Of a DNA stretch of 58,524 nucleotides, positions 25,030-33,423 are shown in pieces (the first letter of the stretch is position 1; each line of letters begins with the position of its first letter). The stretch comes from Acidobacteriota bacterium (GTDB lineage: Bacteria > Actinomycetota > Acidimicrobiia > Acidimicrobiales > RAAP-2). The notes below the pieces were generated by a model. It did not search any database. It saw nothing but the letters and a program-made list of their open reading frames with translations, and was not told the origin of the DNA. Location of the stretch: NCBI GenBank assembly GCA_028873575.1, contig JAGWHY010000007.1, forward strand, positions 1 to 58,524, given 5' to 3'. The translations under genes were made by a program, and so were the position numbers.

Positions 25030-26309
25030 TGGACCGGCAACGCGTCGAAGCCGTCGAACACCTGCGCGGGACCGTTCGCGTCCCGGGGGACAAGAGCATC
25101 TCACACCGGGCGTTGCTGTTGAGTGCACTCGCCAGCGGCGTGAGCGTCATTAGCGGGCTCTCGAGTGGTCACGACGTCGCCGCCACGCGGGTCATCGTGA
25201 GTCAATTGGGCGCGGAACTTCGCGACGAAGACGGCGACGTGGTGGTCGAGGGTGCTCGTGACGGACTCCGGGTGAGTGCGGGGAAGTTGGACTGTCAAAA
25301 CTCGGGGACGACTATGCGTCTCTTGTGTGGCGTGCTCGCGGGTGTGCCTGGTGAGCATCACCTCGTCGGCGACGCGTCACTGTCGCGACGCCCCATGGAC
25401 CGGGTCGCGATGCCACTTGAGTTAATGGGCGCTCGCCTCGAGGGTCAAGGCGAGCGCCGAACGGCGCCGCTACGACTCTGGGGTTCAACACCACTTCAGG
25501 GCATTGACTACGCGGTGCCCGAGCCGAGCGCCCAGGTTAAGTCGGCGATTTTGTTGGCCGGCCTCGCGGCGAATGGTGCCTGCGTCGTGCGCGAAGCGAT
25601 ACGCACCCGCAGCGCGACCGAGGACATGCTTCGCGCGTGCGGCGTCACCGTCACGAGCGAGTCCGTTGGCGCGGGCCGGGTCGTCGAACTCACGCCGAGT
25701 CGACCGACCTCTCATCATTGGCGCGTCCCTGGCGACCCCTCGCAGGCCGCCTTTTTCGCCGTTTTGGCCGCGATTCACGACGACGCCTCGCTCGACGTGC
25801 TCTCGCTGGACGCGAGTCCGGAACGCGTGGGATTCGTATTCGTCCTTCAACGAATGGGTGCGCGCGTTGATCTCGTTGAACACGGTGGCGCGATCGGATT
25901 GCGGGCCGAAACGTCAATGCTGCACGCGACGGAAATTCACGCGCACGAGATTCCGTCGGTCGACGAAGTCCCGATCTTGAGTGTGGCGGCCGCCGCCGCC
26001 AGTGGCGTGAGTGTTTTTCGCGAAATGAGCGAACTTCGGGTGAAAGAGTCTGATCGTCTCGAAGGATCGGCTCGCCTTGTGAACGCCCTTGGCGCTCGCG
26101 CGTGGATCGAGGGCGACGATCTCTACGTCGAAGGACTCGGCAGCGCGCGACGTTTTCGTGATTTCTCGTTCGACGCGGCGTTAGATCATCGAATGGTCAT
26201 GTCGGCGGCGATTGCTGGTTGCGCGGGTCACGGCGTCACGATTGACGGTGCGGCGACGGTGGCCTCGAGTTACCCCACGTTCTTTCGAGACCTAGCATTG
26301 CTCTCGTGA
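25026..26309 (+). CDS. aroA: 3-phosphoshikimate 1-carboxyvinyltransferase (EPSP synthase)
   Basis: The 427-aa enzyme forms EPSP from shikimate-3-phosphate and PEP. VPGDKSISHRALLLSALASG near residue 18 is the conserved lysine motif. LDCQNSGTTMRLLCGVLAG is the second, and LRVKESDRLEG near the end is the third. The SISHRA and NSGT pattern agrees with the two-domain fold. Both ends overlap neighbours by 4 bp (ATGA with tyrA, GTGA with cmk), so the aromatic genes are translated as a unit. Confidence 0.96.
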   Translation: MMDRQRVEAVEHLRGTVRVPGDKSISHRALLLSALASGVSVISGLSSGHDVAATRVIVSQLGAELRDEDGDVVVEGARDGLRVSAGKLDCQNSGTTMRLLCGVLAGVPGEHHLVGDASLSRRPMDRVAMPLELMGARLEGQGERRTAPLRLWGSTPLQGIDYAVPEPSAQVKSAILLAGLAANGACVVREAIRTRSATEDMLRACGVTVTSESVGAGRVVELTPSRPTSHHWRVPGDPSQAAFFAVLAAIHDDASLDVLSLDASPERVGFVFVLQRMGARVDLVEHGGAIGLRAETSMLHATEIHAHEIPSVDEVPILSVAAAAASGVSVFREMSELRVKESDRLEGSARLVNALGARAWIEGDDLYVEGLGSARRFRDFSFDAALDHRMVMSAAIAGCAGHGVTIDGAATVASSYPTFFRDLALLS

Positions 26310-26938
26310 GCGCCCTCATTATCGCGATTGACGGGCCCGCTGGTTCGGGAAAGTCCACCGTCGCTCGTGCGCTCGCCGAGCGACTTGGTTGGTCCTTTCT
26401 CGATACTGGCGCGATGTACCGCGCGATCACGGTCGAGGCTCTGCGTCGCCAACTGAACGTGCGAGACGACGCCGCGCTCGCCGCGTTAAGTGCGAGCTCG
26501 GTCGTCCGTACGTTGCCGCGAGTGACGATTAACGGTCGCGACGTCGAGGACGAAATTCGCACCGAGCCCGTCAATGAAGCCGTGTCCATCGTCGCGGCCA
26601 ATCCGCTGGTGCGCGCCTCAATGGTGGCTCGTCAGCGCGAGTTCGCCGACGCCCAGCCGATCGGAACGGTGGTCGAGGGCCGCGACATCACCACGGTCGT
26701 CTTTCCGAGTGCGACGATCAAGGTCTACCTTTCGGCGTCGCTCGAAGAACGCGTTCGGCGTCGCGGAGGCGACGAGGAACCTGCCTCACTCGCGCGTCGA
26801 GACGACGCGGACAGTACACGCGCGGCGTCACCCTTGCGGGTGGCGCACGACGCCATCGAAATAGACACCACGTCGCGCGACGTGAACGACGTGGTAGAGG
26901 AGATTGTCGAATGTCTGCACCAGAAGACCTCGTCCTAA
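26306..26938 (+). CDS. cmk: Cytidylate kinase
   Basis: The 210-aa kinase phosphorylates CMP and dCMP. The P-loop GPAGSGKST is at residues 10-18, then WSFLDTGAMYRA, then EGRDITTVVFPSA, and R-R residues in the lid region (ERVRRRGGDEE). It is a little shorter than the E. coli enzyme but complete. It overlaps plsC by 28 bp. Confidence 0.95.
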   Translation: MSALIIAIDGPAGSGKSTVARALAERLGWSFLDTGAMYRAITVEALRRQLNVRDDAALAALSASSVVRTLPRVTINGRDVEDEIRTEPVNEAVSIVAANPLVRASMVARQREFADAQPIGTVVEGRDITTVVFPSATIKVYLSASLEERVRRRGGDEEPASLARRDDADSTRAASPLRVAHDAIEIDTTSRDVNDVVEEIVECLHQKTSS

Positions 26939-27570
26939 ACACGCAGCGCACGCTGATTTATCGGGTCTGTCGGGGGATCGTGGCGGTGCTGTCGCAGATC
27001 CTCTTCCACCCGACCGTTGAGGGGCGCGAGCGCATTCCCATGGACGGTCCCGTCATCATCGCCCCGATTCACCGCTCGAACGTTGACTTCGCGGTCTCGG
27101 TCTTTATCTCGCCCCGCAAGGTTTTCTTCATGGCCAAGCACGGTCTTTTTGAAGTGCCGATCCTGGGCCCACTCTTGATTCGCCTCGGCGCCTTCCCGGT
27201 TCGTCGAGGATCGGCCGACCGTGAGTCCATGGGCCGTGCCGAGGAGGTTTTGCGGCGCGGACAGGCGCTCGTACTGTTCCCTGAGGGAACTCGTAAGGAC
27301 GGACTGCACGTGGAGCCGCTCCACTTCGGCGCGATGTTCATTGCCGCGCGAACTAAGGCCTGGGTAGTGCCGGTCGGGATCGCCGGCACGGAGAGGGCCA
27401 TGCCGCACGGCGCCAAGCTGCCTCGCTTCGCGAAGGTTCACGTGGTGATCGGGACGCCCCTCGCCCCGCCGGAATCATCGGGTCGCGTCAGTCGTTCGCA
27501 GTTAAGCGCTAAATCAGAAGAACTTCGCGCCGCGCTCGAAGCCGTGTACCAAGAGGCGATGTCGCGCTAG
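26911..27570 (+). CDS. plsC: 1-acylglycerol-3-phosphate acyltransferase (PlsC family)
   Basis: The 219-aa enzyme transfers an acyl chain in phospholipid synthesis. The HX4D motif is H54-R-S-N-V-D59 (PIHRSNVDF). The second motif FPEGTRKDG is at 123-131 and PVGIAG is the fourth block. A hydrophobic N-terminal stretch near 20-32 could touch the membrane. It ends the scpA operon. Its TAG stop abuts the stop of the convergent glycosyltransferase gene inside the palindrome GCGCTAGTTAGCGC. Confidence 0.92.
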   Translation: MSAPEDLVLNTQRTLIYRVCRGIVAVLSQILFHPTVEGRERIPMDGPVIIAPIHRSNVDFAVSVFISPRKVFFMAKHGLFEVPILGPLLIRLGAFPVRRGSADRESMGRAEEVLRRGQALVLFPEGTRKDGLHVEPLHFGAMFIAARTKAWVVPVGIAGTERAMPHGAKLPRFAKVHVVIGTPLAPPESSGRVSRSQLSAKSEELRAALEAVYQEAMSR

Positions 27571-28371
27571 TTAGCGCTCGCGCCACCACGTTCCAAACAC
27601 AACCCGGGCGTAGCGAAAACCAAAGAGCCAGTTCTTGCCCTTTTTGGTCGTGCCCGACGCCCTGGGGTACCAGACTGTCGGCACCTCGCCCGCGCGCCAT
27701 CCACGCTTCAAGCACGTAATAAGCAGTTCCGCGGTTTGGTACTGCTCTTGTTCGAGGCGGTCAATCACGTCCGCGAGCATCGTCACGCGCAGCGCGCGAT
27801 AACCGGTCGAGGTGTCGGTCAAGTTGGCACCGGTCATGCGATTCATGACGAAGGAGAAGAAGCGCACGCCGCTCTTTCGCACGACGTCCGAGGTCTTGTC
27901 AACGCCAAGAACGCGACTCGCCACGACGAAGTCGGCCTCATCGGCCAGTAGCGGGGCAAGTACCTGAGGAATTTCGCCGGGATCGTTCTGACCGTCGGCG
28001 TCTAACGTGACCACGTAGCGCACGTTCTTTTCAATGCAGTAGCGATACGTCACCTGCAAGGCAACCCCGTGGCCCAAATTCACGGGGAATTCCATCACGT
28101 GCACCTTGTCAAAGGTGCGCGCGATGGTGGCGGTGTTGTCGTCGCCACCGTCGACCATCACGAAGGTGGTGTAGGGGCGTCCGTCAATGCTCTCGGGCAT
28201 CTTCGCGAGAACGTCGCCAATATTCCCTTCTTCTTCGTAAGCGCAGATGGACACCACAATCTCTTCGGGCTGGAAATTGGGGTAGTCGGCGTCGAAACGT
28301 GCGCGCGCCTGGTCAATGGCGTAGCCCCGCAGACGGGTCAGGCGGCGCTTTTCGAGATCGACCTTCGTCAT
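27571..28371 (-). CDS. Family 2 glycosyltransferase (dolichyl/polyprenyl-phosphate mannosyltransferase-like)
   Basis: The 266-aa protein has the GT-A fold signature: EIVVSICAYEEEGNIGDVLAKM, VMVDGGDDNTATIA, and the metal motif LDADGQNDP. TDTSTGYRALRVTM is the block that distinguishes the DPM1-like group. No membrane helix is seen, so the acceptor lipid is reached from the cytoplasmic face. It is the second gene of a two-gene leftward unit with the HD protein, 8 bp downstream of it. Confidence 0.87.
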   Translation of the reverse strand: MTKVDLEKRRLTRLRGYAIDQARARFDADYPNFQPEEIVVSICAYEEEGNIGDVLAKMPESIDGRPYTTFVMVDGGDDNTATIARTFDKVHVMEFPVNLGHGVALQVTYRYCIEKNVRYVVTLDADGQNDPGEIPQVLAPLLADEADFVVASRVLGVDKTSDVVRKSGVRFFSFVMNRMTGANLTDTSTGYRALRVTMLADVIDRLEQEQYQTAELLITCLKRGWRAGEVPTVWYPRASGTTKKGKNWLFGFRYARVVFGTWWRER

Positions 28372-28379
28372 CAGGCTCC

Positions 28380-28925
28380 TTAGAGGGACTTGGCTCGCGC
28401 GAAGACGCGCGTCACCATCGGTTCAAAGTGTTCGAGGGTTTCACTCGAGTAGTCGGGATCGAAGGCCTTCTGGTCGTAGTGGTCAGCAAAACGCTCGGCG
28501 AGTTCGTACCAGGGTTGGTCGCGATGCTGGTCGCGCAGGTTCGGGTCCATGCCCAGGTGTTCGTAGTAGTAACGCCCTTGAAAATCCTGGTGAAAAGCGA
28601 CCATGGCGTAGACCTCGGGCCGCACGTAGGCCCGCAGAATCTCCGCCGCAATTTTCGGGTGATTGGGCACCGAGATGAGCTTGCCCACGTCGTGAAGGAG
28701 CGACGCGACGATCACTTCTTCATCCGCGCCGTCGCGTTCGGCGCGCGTCGCGGTCTGGAGGGCGTGTTGCATCTGATCAACCGAGAAGCCGTCCGTGATG
28801 GCGCTCAGCCCGCGGATCATGTCCAAAAGCTGGCGTGCCACGCGTGGTTGCGCAGAAATGGTCTCGTCCACGATCACCATCCACTGCTCGCGCGTGGATA
28901 CGTCCATACTCGGGAACGAAGTCAC
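28380..28925 (-). CDS. HD-domain hydrolase
   Basis: The 181-aa protein has the HD metal motif HALQTATRAERDG then ASLLHDVGK (H-x(n)-HD at about residues 54 and 78-79). Further His/Asp residues in HPKIAAE, AFHQDFQGRYY and FADHYDQKAFD resemble the phosphonate-utilisation or inositol-oxygenase-like HD group. GTG 28925 lies 6 nt after a TAGAAT -10 box (28932-28937 on the minus strand), so it is probably leaderless; the internal Met at 28907 is an alternative. Substrate unknown. It is probably co-transcribed with the glycosyltransferase. Confidence 0.8.
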   Translation of the reverse strand: MTSFPSMDVSTREQWMVIVDETISAQPRVARQLLDMIRGLSAITDGFSVDQMQHALQTATRAERDGADEEVIVASLLHDVGKLISVPNHPKIAAEILRAYVRPEVYAMVAFHQDFQGRYYYEHLGMDPNLRDQHRDQPWYELAERFADHYDQKAFDPDYSSETLEHFEPMVTRVFARAKSL

Positions 28926-28956
28926 CGCGCAATTCTAGCCTTTGGGGGCCATGAAC

Positions 28957-29994
28957 CTAGGGAGAGAGAGGGGAAAGCACCTGCGCGGCGGTGAAGTCAC
29001 GATCGGCTTGCGCGTCGAAGGACGACGACACCGGGCATACCAGGGTGAAATCTACGAGGGAGGCGAGTGCGCGCAGCAGTTCACGTAACTCCGGCGGTGG
29101 TGGGAAGTACTCATCCTCCACGGTCACCGAGCGAACGTCGATGCCCTCAGCGGGGTTGAGCGCGGCCAAAACCTCATTCACGATCGATTCGGGCGCCGAC
29201 GCGCCCGCCGTGACCGCGACCACGCCCTCGAGGTCGTCGGGGAGCTCTTGCGCCCCGTTGACCCGAAGGACGCGACGAGCCCCGGCTCCTTCGGCCACTT
29301 TGGTTAAGGCCACCGTGTTCGACGAGTTGGCTGAGCCAATAACGATCACGGCGTCGGCCTCGCCGGCGATGGCGCGAAGCGCGGCCTGACGATTGGTGGT
29401 CGCGAAGCACAGGTCGCTGCGATTCGGCATCCAAATGTCGGGAAAGGTCTCCGTCGCGTAGTCACGCAAGTCTTCCCACTCGTCGAAACTCAACGTGGTT
29501 TGACTCAAGAGAGCGAAGGGGCCCTCGTGGCCACGTAACGCGTCAACGTCGTCACGCGACTCAATAAGGTGCGACGCGCCCGGTGAAACGGCCATCGTGC
29601 CAATCGCCTCCTCGTGTCCTTCGTGGCCAACGTAAAGCACGGTGTAGCCCTTGTTGGCTCGAACCTTCATTTCGTGATGCACCTTGGTGACCAAGGGGCA
29701 GACCGCGTCGATAACCGCGCCTCCGAGTTGACGCGCTTCGGCGATCACCTCGGGCGCGGAGCCGTGGGCGCTCAGCATGACCGGGGCGCCCGGCGGGACG
29801 TCGCGCACGTCGTCAACGAAGATGACCCCTAAAGACCGGAAGTGGTTCACGACGTACTGGTTATGCACGATTTCGTGGTAGCAGAACACCGGAGGTTCGA
29901 AGACCCGCGTCATCCAGTCGAGCGCCTTAATGGCCTTCTCGACGCCGGCGCAAAATCCGCGTGGCGCGGCTAAGACAACCCGGGTAACGGCCAC
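28957..29994 (-). CDS. ispH: 4-hydroxy-3-methylbut-2-enyl diphosphate reductase
   Basis: The 345-aa iron-sulfur enzyme catalyses the last step of the MEP isoprenoid pathway. The three cluster cysteines are C15 (PRGFCAG), C99 (DAVCPLVTKVH) and C196 (SDLCFATTNRQ). ESxHG-type residues appear in MLSAHGSAP, and the SANSSNT substrate loop is intact. The start is GTG 29994, 9 nt after a TACTAA box. It is divergent from the radical-SAM gene. Confidence 0.96.
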   Translation of the reverse strand: MAVTRVVLAAPRGFCAGVEKAIKALDWMTRVFEPPVFCYHEIVHNQYVVNHFRSLGVIFVDDVRDVPPGAPVMLSAHGSAPEVIAEARQLGGAVIDAVCPLVTKVHHEMKVRANKGYTVLYVGHEGHEEAIGTMAVSPGASHLIESRDDVDALRGHEGPFALLSQTTLSFDEWEDLRDYATETFPDIWMPNRSDLCFATTNRQAALRAIAGEADAVIVIGSANSSNTVALTKVAEGAGARRVLRVNGAQELPDDLEGVVAVTAGASAPESIVNEVLAALNPAEGIDVRSVTVEDEYFPPPPELRELLRALASLVDFTLVCPVSSSFDAQADRDFTAAQVLSPLSP

Positions 29995-30030
29995 TCATCC
30001 ACTTTAGTAAGCGCGATTCGTCCTGACCCG

Positions 30031-30036
30031 TAGGCT
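30031..30036 (+). promoter_or_regulatory. -10 box of the DUF512 radical-SAM gene
   Basis: TAGGCT lies 6 nt before the GTG at 30043. Together with TACTAA for ispH on the other strand (30004-30009), the divergent control region is under 50 bp. Confidence 0.4.
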
Positions 30037-30042
30037 GGGCGG

Positions 30043-31419
30043 GTGTCTGGAGCCCGCGTCGCCGCAATATCGCCCAATTCGCCGGCTTCTCGGGTGGACC
30101 TCGAGGTCGGTGACGAGCTCCTTAGTGTCAACGACGTCGCGCCCACCGACATTATCGAGTACCAGCAGCTGATTGACGGGTCGTCGGTCACGCTGGTCGT
30201 GCAGCGCGCGAACGAGACGCTCCAACGAAAAGTATCTATTTCTAAGTCCGAGGGTGAACCACTCGGCATAAGCATTGATTCCGCGGTCTTTGACCGCATT
30301 CGCACCTGCGACAACCACTGCACGTTCTGTTTTATCTATCAACTTCCCAAGGGAATGCGACGTTCCCTGTACGTGAAAGATGATGACTTTCGACTTTCGT
30401 TTCTCTACGGCAACTACACGACCTTGACGCGTTTCACGGAGTTCGACCTCGAACGCGTGCTCGAAGAGAAACTCTCGCCGCTCTACGTGTCGATTCACAC
30501 GACGAATCCCGAACTACGCGCGGAGATGCTGCGCAATCCCCGAGGGGCGACGAGCCTTCGATGGCTCGAGGAGCTTCTGCGCGCCGGGGTTGACGTGCAC
30601 GGTCAGGTCGTGGTCTGTCCCGGGGTCAACGACGGCGACGAACTGGAAGCCACCTTGTTGGACGCCCTCACGTTGTACCCCGAACTCAAAAGCCTGGCTA
30701 TCGTGCCCGTGGGCGTGAGCGATTTTTCGGCCGAAGCCACCATGCGTCCTCATCGGCCTGAGGAAGCCGCCACCGTCGTCGCGCTCGTCGAGAAGTACAA
30801 CGCCTTGGCTCGCGAGCTGCTCGGGCGTGGTCTTTGTTACGTCTCCGACGAGTTCTATCTCGTCGCCGGGCTCACCCCACCTGACGTTTCGCACTACGAC
30901 AGTATTGACGAGGCTGAAAATGGCATCGGCATGGTCGCGGCCTTTCGCGAGAGCTTCGCCGAGGAAATTCCGATGGCCAAGTTAGGGACGGGCTTCTTCC
31001 AGTCAGTTGACGGTGCTCCCGCCCTCGACTACCGCGCGCCGCGTGGCGGTAGTGAAACGATGACCCATGGAAGTCAGATCGCCATCTTTACGGGCGAGTA
31101 CGCCGCGCCGCTCCTGCGTGAACTCCTTGACGAACACGGCTTCGCCACCGTGCGGGTACGGCCAGTACGCAACAAGTATTTCGGCGGCAATATCAAAGTT
31201 GCGGGCCTGTTGACGGGCACCGACCTCGCCGAAGCTTTGCGCGAAGAGAACGACGACACGATTTGCCTCGTGCCCGACGTCTGTCTTTCCGAAAATCGCT
31301 TTCTCGACGGATTAACGTTGGACGACCTACCGCGCGCCATCGTCACCGTCCCCACCACGGGCTTCGATCTACGTCGCGTCTTGCGCCAAGCGCAACTTCA
31401 AGAAATGAGTTTTTCGTGA
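30043..31419 (+). CDS. PDZ + radical-SAM-like + DUF512 protein
   Basis: The 458-aa protein starts at GTG 30043. Residues about 1-66 form a PDZ-like domain (AAISPNSPASRVDLEVGDELLSVND). A Cys motif C89-x3-C93-x2-C96 (RTCDNHCTFCFIYQ) is the radical-SAM iron-sulfur site of this family. The remainder (from about 210) is DUF512, ending with RAIVTVPTTGFDLRRV. The family is conserved in Actinomycetota, Firmicutes and Cyanobacteria and usually sits next to the ribosome-assembly GTPase gene der, as here (4-bp GTGA overlap). Its reaction is not established. Confidence 0.9.
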   Translation: MSGARVAAISPNSPASRVDLEVGDELLSVNDVAPTDIIEYQQLIDGSSVTLVVQRANETLQRKVSISKSEGEPLGISIDSAVFDRIRTCDNHCTFCFIYQLPKGMRRSLYVKDDDFRLSFLYGNYTTLTRFTEFDLERVLEEKLSPLYVSIHTTNPELRAEMLRNPRGATSLRWLEELLRAGVDVHGQVVVCPGVNDGDELEATLLDALTLYPELKSLAIVPVGVSDFSAEATMRPHRPEEAATVVALVEKYNALARELLGRGLCYVSDEFYLVAGLTPPDVSHYDSIDEAENGIGMVAAFRESFAEEIPMAKLGTGFFQSVDGAPALDYRAPRGGSETMTHGSQIAIFTGEYAAPLLRELLDEHGFATVRVRPVRNKYFGGNIKVAGLLTGTDLAEALREENDDTICLVPDVCLSENRFLDGLTLDDLPRAIVTVPTTGFDLRRVLRQAQLQEMSFS

Positions 31420-32720
31420 GTAATCCCCAAGTGGTCGTCGTCGGGCGACCCAACGTGGGCAAGTCTTCCCTGGTCAATCGCCTGGCGGGTCGGCGCGTCG
31501 CCGTCGTGGAAGAACAACGCGGGGTCACCCGAGACCGCAAGGCCGTCGAGGTCGAGTGGCGCGGCGTGAGTTTCGACGTCGTCGACACTGGCGGCTGGCT
31601 CCAAGCCGGTGACGAACTCGAAGATAAAGTCTCGGGCCAAGCTGAAGCCGCCCTTCGTAGCGCCGATCTCGTCTTGCTCGTGGTCGATGGATCTACGGGC
31701 GTGATGGACGAAGACGTGCACGCCGCTCGCTGGGCCCTGCGCAGCAAGCGCCCCATAATTCTGATCGTCAACAAAATCGACGACGAGCGTCACGAGGCGC
31801 AGAGTTGGGAGTTCTTAAGTTTGGGCGCGGGCGACCCGGTCATGATCAGCGCCCTCCACGGTCGTGGCGCGGGGGACCTGCTTGATCGTGTCGTGGACGA
31901 ACTGGCGATCGCGCCAGCGGCTAGTGCCGACGTCGAAGGAGCCCCCCTCGACGAAGACGACTCCCTGCGCGTGGCACTCGTGGGACGTCCGAACGTGGGT
32001 AAGTCCACGTTGTTCAACTGCCTCATCGGCGAAGAGCGTTCAGTCGTGCACGACCTGCCCGGCACGACACGCGACGCCATTGACACGGTCGTCGATACTC
32101 CTAACGGCAAAATTCGCTTCATCGACACCGCGGGCATGCGTCGCCGGGCCAAGACCGAGGCCGGTCTCGAGACCTACGCGGTACTGCGAAGCCTTGACGC
32201 GCTCGACCGCGCCGATATTGCGGTGCTCGTCATTGACGCCACGATTGGCGCCACCGGTCAAGACCAACGACTCGCCGAACGCATATCGGCCGCCGGTTGC
32301 CCCGCGGTCGTGGTCTTAAACAAGTGGGAGCTCGTGCCGACCGAGGAGCGCGACCACGTACTGGCGACGGTGGGGGAGCGATTGGCCTTCCTCGGTGACG
32401 CCCCGGTCCTGAAGACCACGGCCCTCTCGGGCAAGGGCGTGCACAAGCTCTGGCCCGCCCTCACCGACATGGCCGACGACTACGCCAAGCGCGTGCCCAC
32501 GGGCGTCTTGAATCGAGCCATTCGTGACCTCCAACTCAAACACCCCGCGCCGGCCGGAAAAATTCGCTACGCCGTGCAGGGGGCGACGGAGCCACCCACC
32601 TTCACTCTCTTCATCTCGGGCCGTCTTGATCCCACGTATCTGCGTTACGTCGAGCGATCACTTCGCGAGCGCTTCGACCTCGGCTCCACTCCAATTCGCG
32701 TCCGGGTGCGTGTCGAGTAG
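31416..32720 (+). CDS. der: Ribosome-assembly GTPase Der (EngA)
   Basis: The 434-aa protein has two tandem GTPase domains. Domain 1 begins GRPNVGKSS at residue 10, with DTGGW and NKID. Domain 2 begins GRPNVGKST near residue 190, with DTAGMRRR and NKWEL. The C-terminal KH-like domain runs from about residue 355. It helps 50S subunit maturation. GTG 31416 overlaps the upstream stop; the frame continues upstream to 31263 but lacks family sequence. Confidence 0.96.
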   Translation: MSNPQVVVVGRPNVGKSSLVNRLAGRRVAVVEEQRGVTRDRKAVEVEWRGVSFDVVDTGGWLQAGDELEDKVSGQAEAALRSADLVLLVVDGSTGVMDEDVHAARWALRSKRPIILIVNKIDDERHEAQSWEFLSLGAGDPVMISALHGRGAGDLLDRVVDELAIAPAASADVEGAPLDEDDSLRVALVGRPNVGKSTLFNCLIGEERSVVHDLPGTTRDAIDTVVDTPNGKIRFIDTAGMRRRAKTEAGLETYAVLRSLDALDRADIAVLVIDATIGATGQDQRLAERISAAGCPAVVVLNKWELVPTEERDHVLATVGERLAFLGDAPVLKTTALSGKGVHKLWPALTDMADDYAKRVPTGVLNRAIRDLQLKHPAPAGKIRYAVQGATEPPTFTLFISGRLDPTYLRYVERSLRERFDLGSTPIRVRVRVE

Positions 32721-32899
32721 TGGCCTGGTGCGAACAGTGTGACCGGCCGGTCGACGGCGACGCCTGCGAGGTCTGCGGCGATCCCGTTGCCGTTACTGAA
32801 CGCGAGCCCATTCCTTGGATGTGGCGCTTCTTCATCGTCGCGACCGTCATCTACGTCATTTGGCGGATCTATCAGTTAGTTTCGTGGCTGAGCCATTAG
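32720..32899 (+). CDS. 59-aa zinc-ribbon membrane protein
   Basis: The frame runs from GTG 32720, whose G is the last base of the der stop (TAGTG), to TAG 32897-32899. The product begins MAWCEQCDRPVDGDACEVCG, giving two C-x2-C pairs of a small zinc ribbon. After a Pro-rich linker comes one membrane helix (WMWRFFIVATVIYVIWRIYQ). The gene directly follows der and is followed after 8 bp by the gamma-carbonic anhydrase gene with an AGGAGA site. Coupling and motif content make it a real gene. Function unknown; a membrane-tethered zinc ribbon may bind RNA or protein near the ribosome. Confidence 0.8.
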   Translation: MAWCEQCDRPVDGDACEVCGDPVAVTEREPIPWMWRFFIVATVIYVIWRIYQLVSWLSH

Positions 32900-32907
32900 G
32901 AGAACCC

Positions 32908-33423
32908 ATGCCCGTCTACGCCCTCGGTGAACGCGTTCCCAGCATTCATCCCACTGCCTTCATTCACCCCGACGCCGTTGTGATCGGGGACGTGCGCGTC
33001 GGCGCGGAGTCGTCGGTGTGGCCGAGTGCGGTGTTGCGAGGTGACTACGGGACCATCATCGTGGGCGAACGTACCTCGATCCAAGACGGCGCCGTGGTGC
33101 ACGCGGTCGCCGAATTTCCCACCGTCGTGGGGAGCGACTGCGTCGTGGGGCATCTCGCGCACCTCGAGGGTTGCACGATCCACGACGGCGCCCTCGTGGG
33201 GAGTGGGTCGATCGTCCTCCATCACGCGCACGTCCACACTGGGGCTACCGTCGCCGCCGGCGCGGTCGTCCGCAATCGCACCGTAATCCCCGACGACGCC
33301 CTGGCCGTGGGCGTCCCGGCTACCATCAAAGAGGGGGCCAGTGACCGCGCCTCGATCGCGCACGGCGCGGCGCTCTACGTCGAAAACGCGCGGCGCTACC
33401 AGCGCGAGCTGCGCGAACTTTAG
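32908..33423 (+). CDS. Gamma-carbonic-anhydrase-like (YrdA family) hexapeptide protein
   Basis: The 171-aa protein is a left-handed beta-helix with hexapeptide repeats (IGDVRVGAESSVWPSAVLRGD, about 26-46). ATG 32908 has AGGAGA 5 nt upstream. Expected zinc His residues are found at H65 (VVHAV) and H82 (VGHLAH). The position that is often a His in LHGC reads Glu here (LEGC), with another His at 85, so zinc binding and carbonic anhydrase activity are uncertain. It overlaps the convergent trpD end by 4 bp. Confidence 0.88.
   Translation: MPVYALGERVPSIHPTAFIHPDAVVIGDVRVGAESSVWPSAVLRGDYGTIIVGERTSIQDGAVVHAVAEFPTVVGSDCVVGHLAHLEGCTIHDGALVGSGSIVLHHAHVHTGATVAAGAVVRNRTVIPDDALAVGVPATIKEGASDRASIAHGAALYVENARRYQRELREL

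Noticed and set aside
27563-27576. Palindrome GCGCTAGTTAGCGC as a regulatory site
   Set aside because: It is made of the two abutting stop codons and last codons of convergent genes and is too short to be more than a weak terminator.
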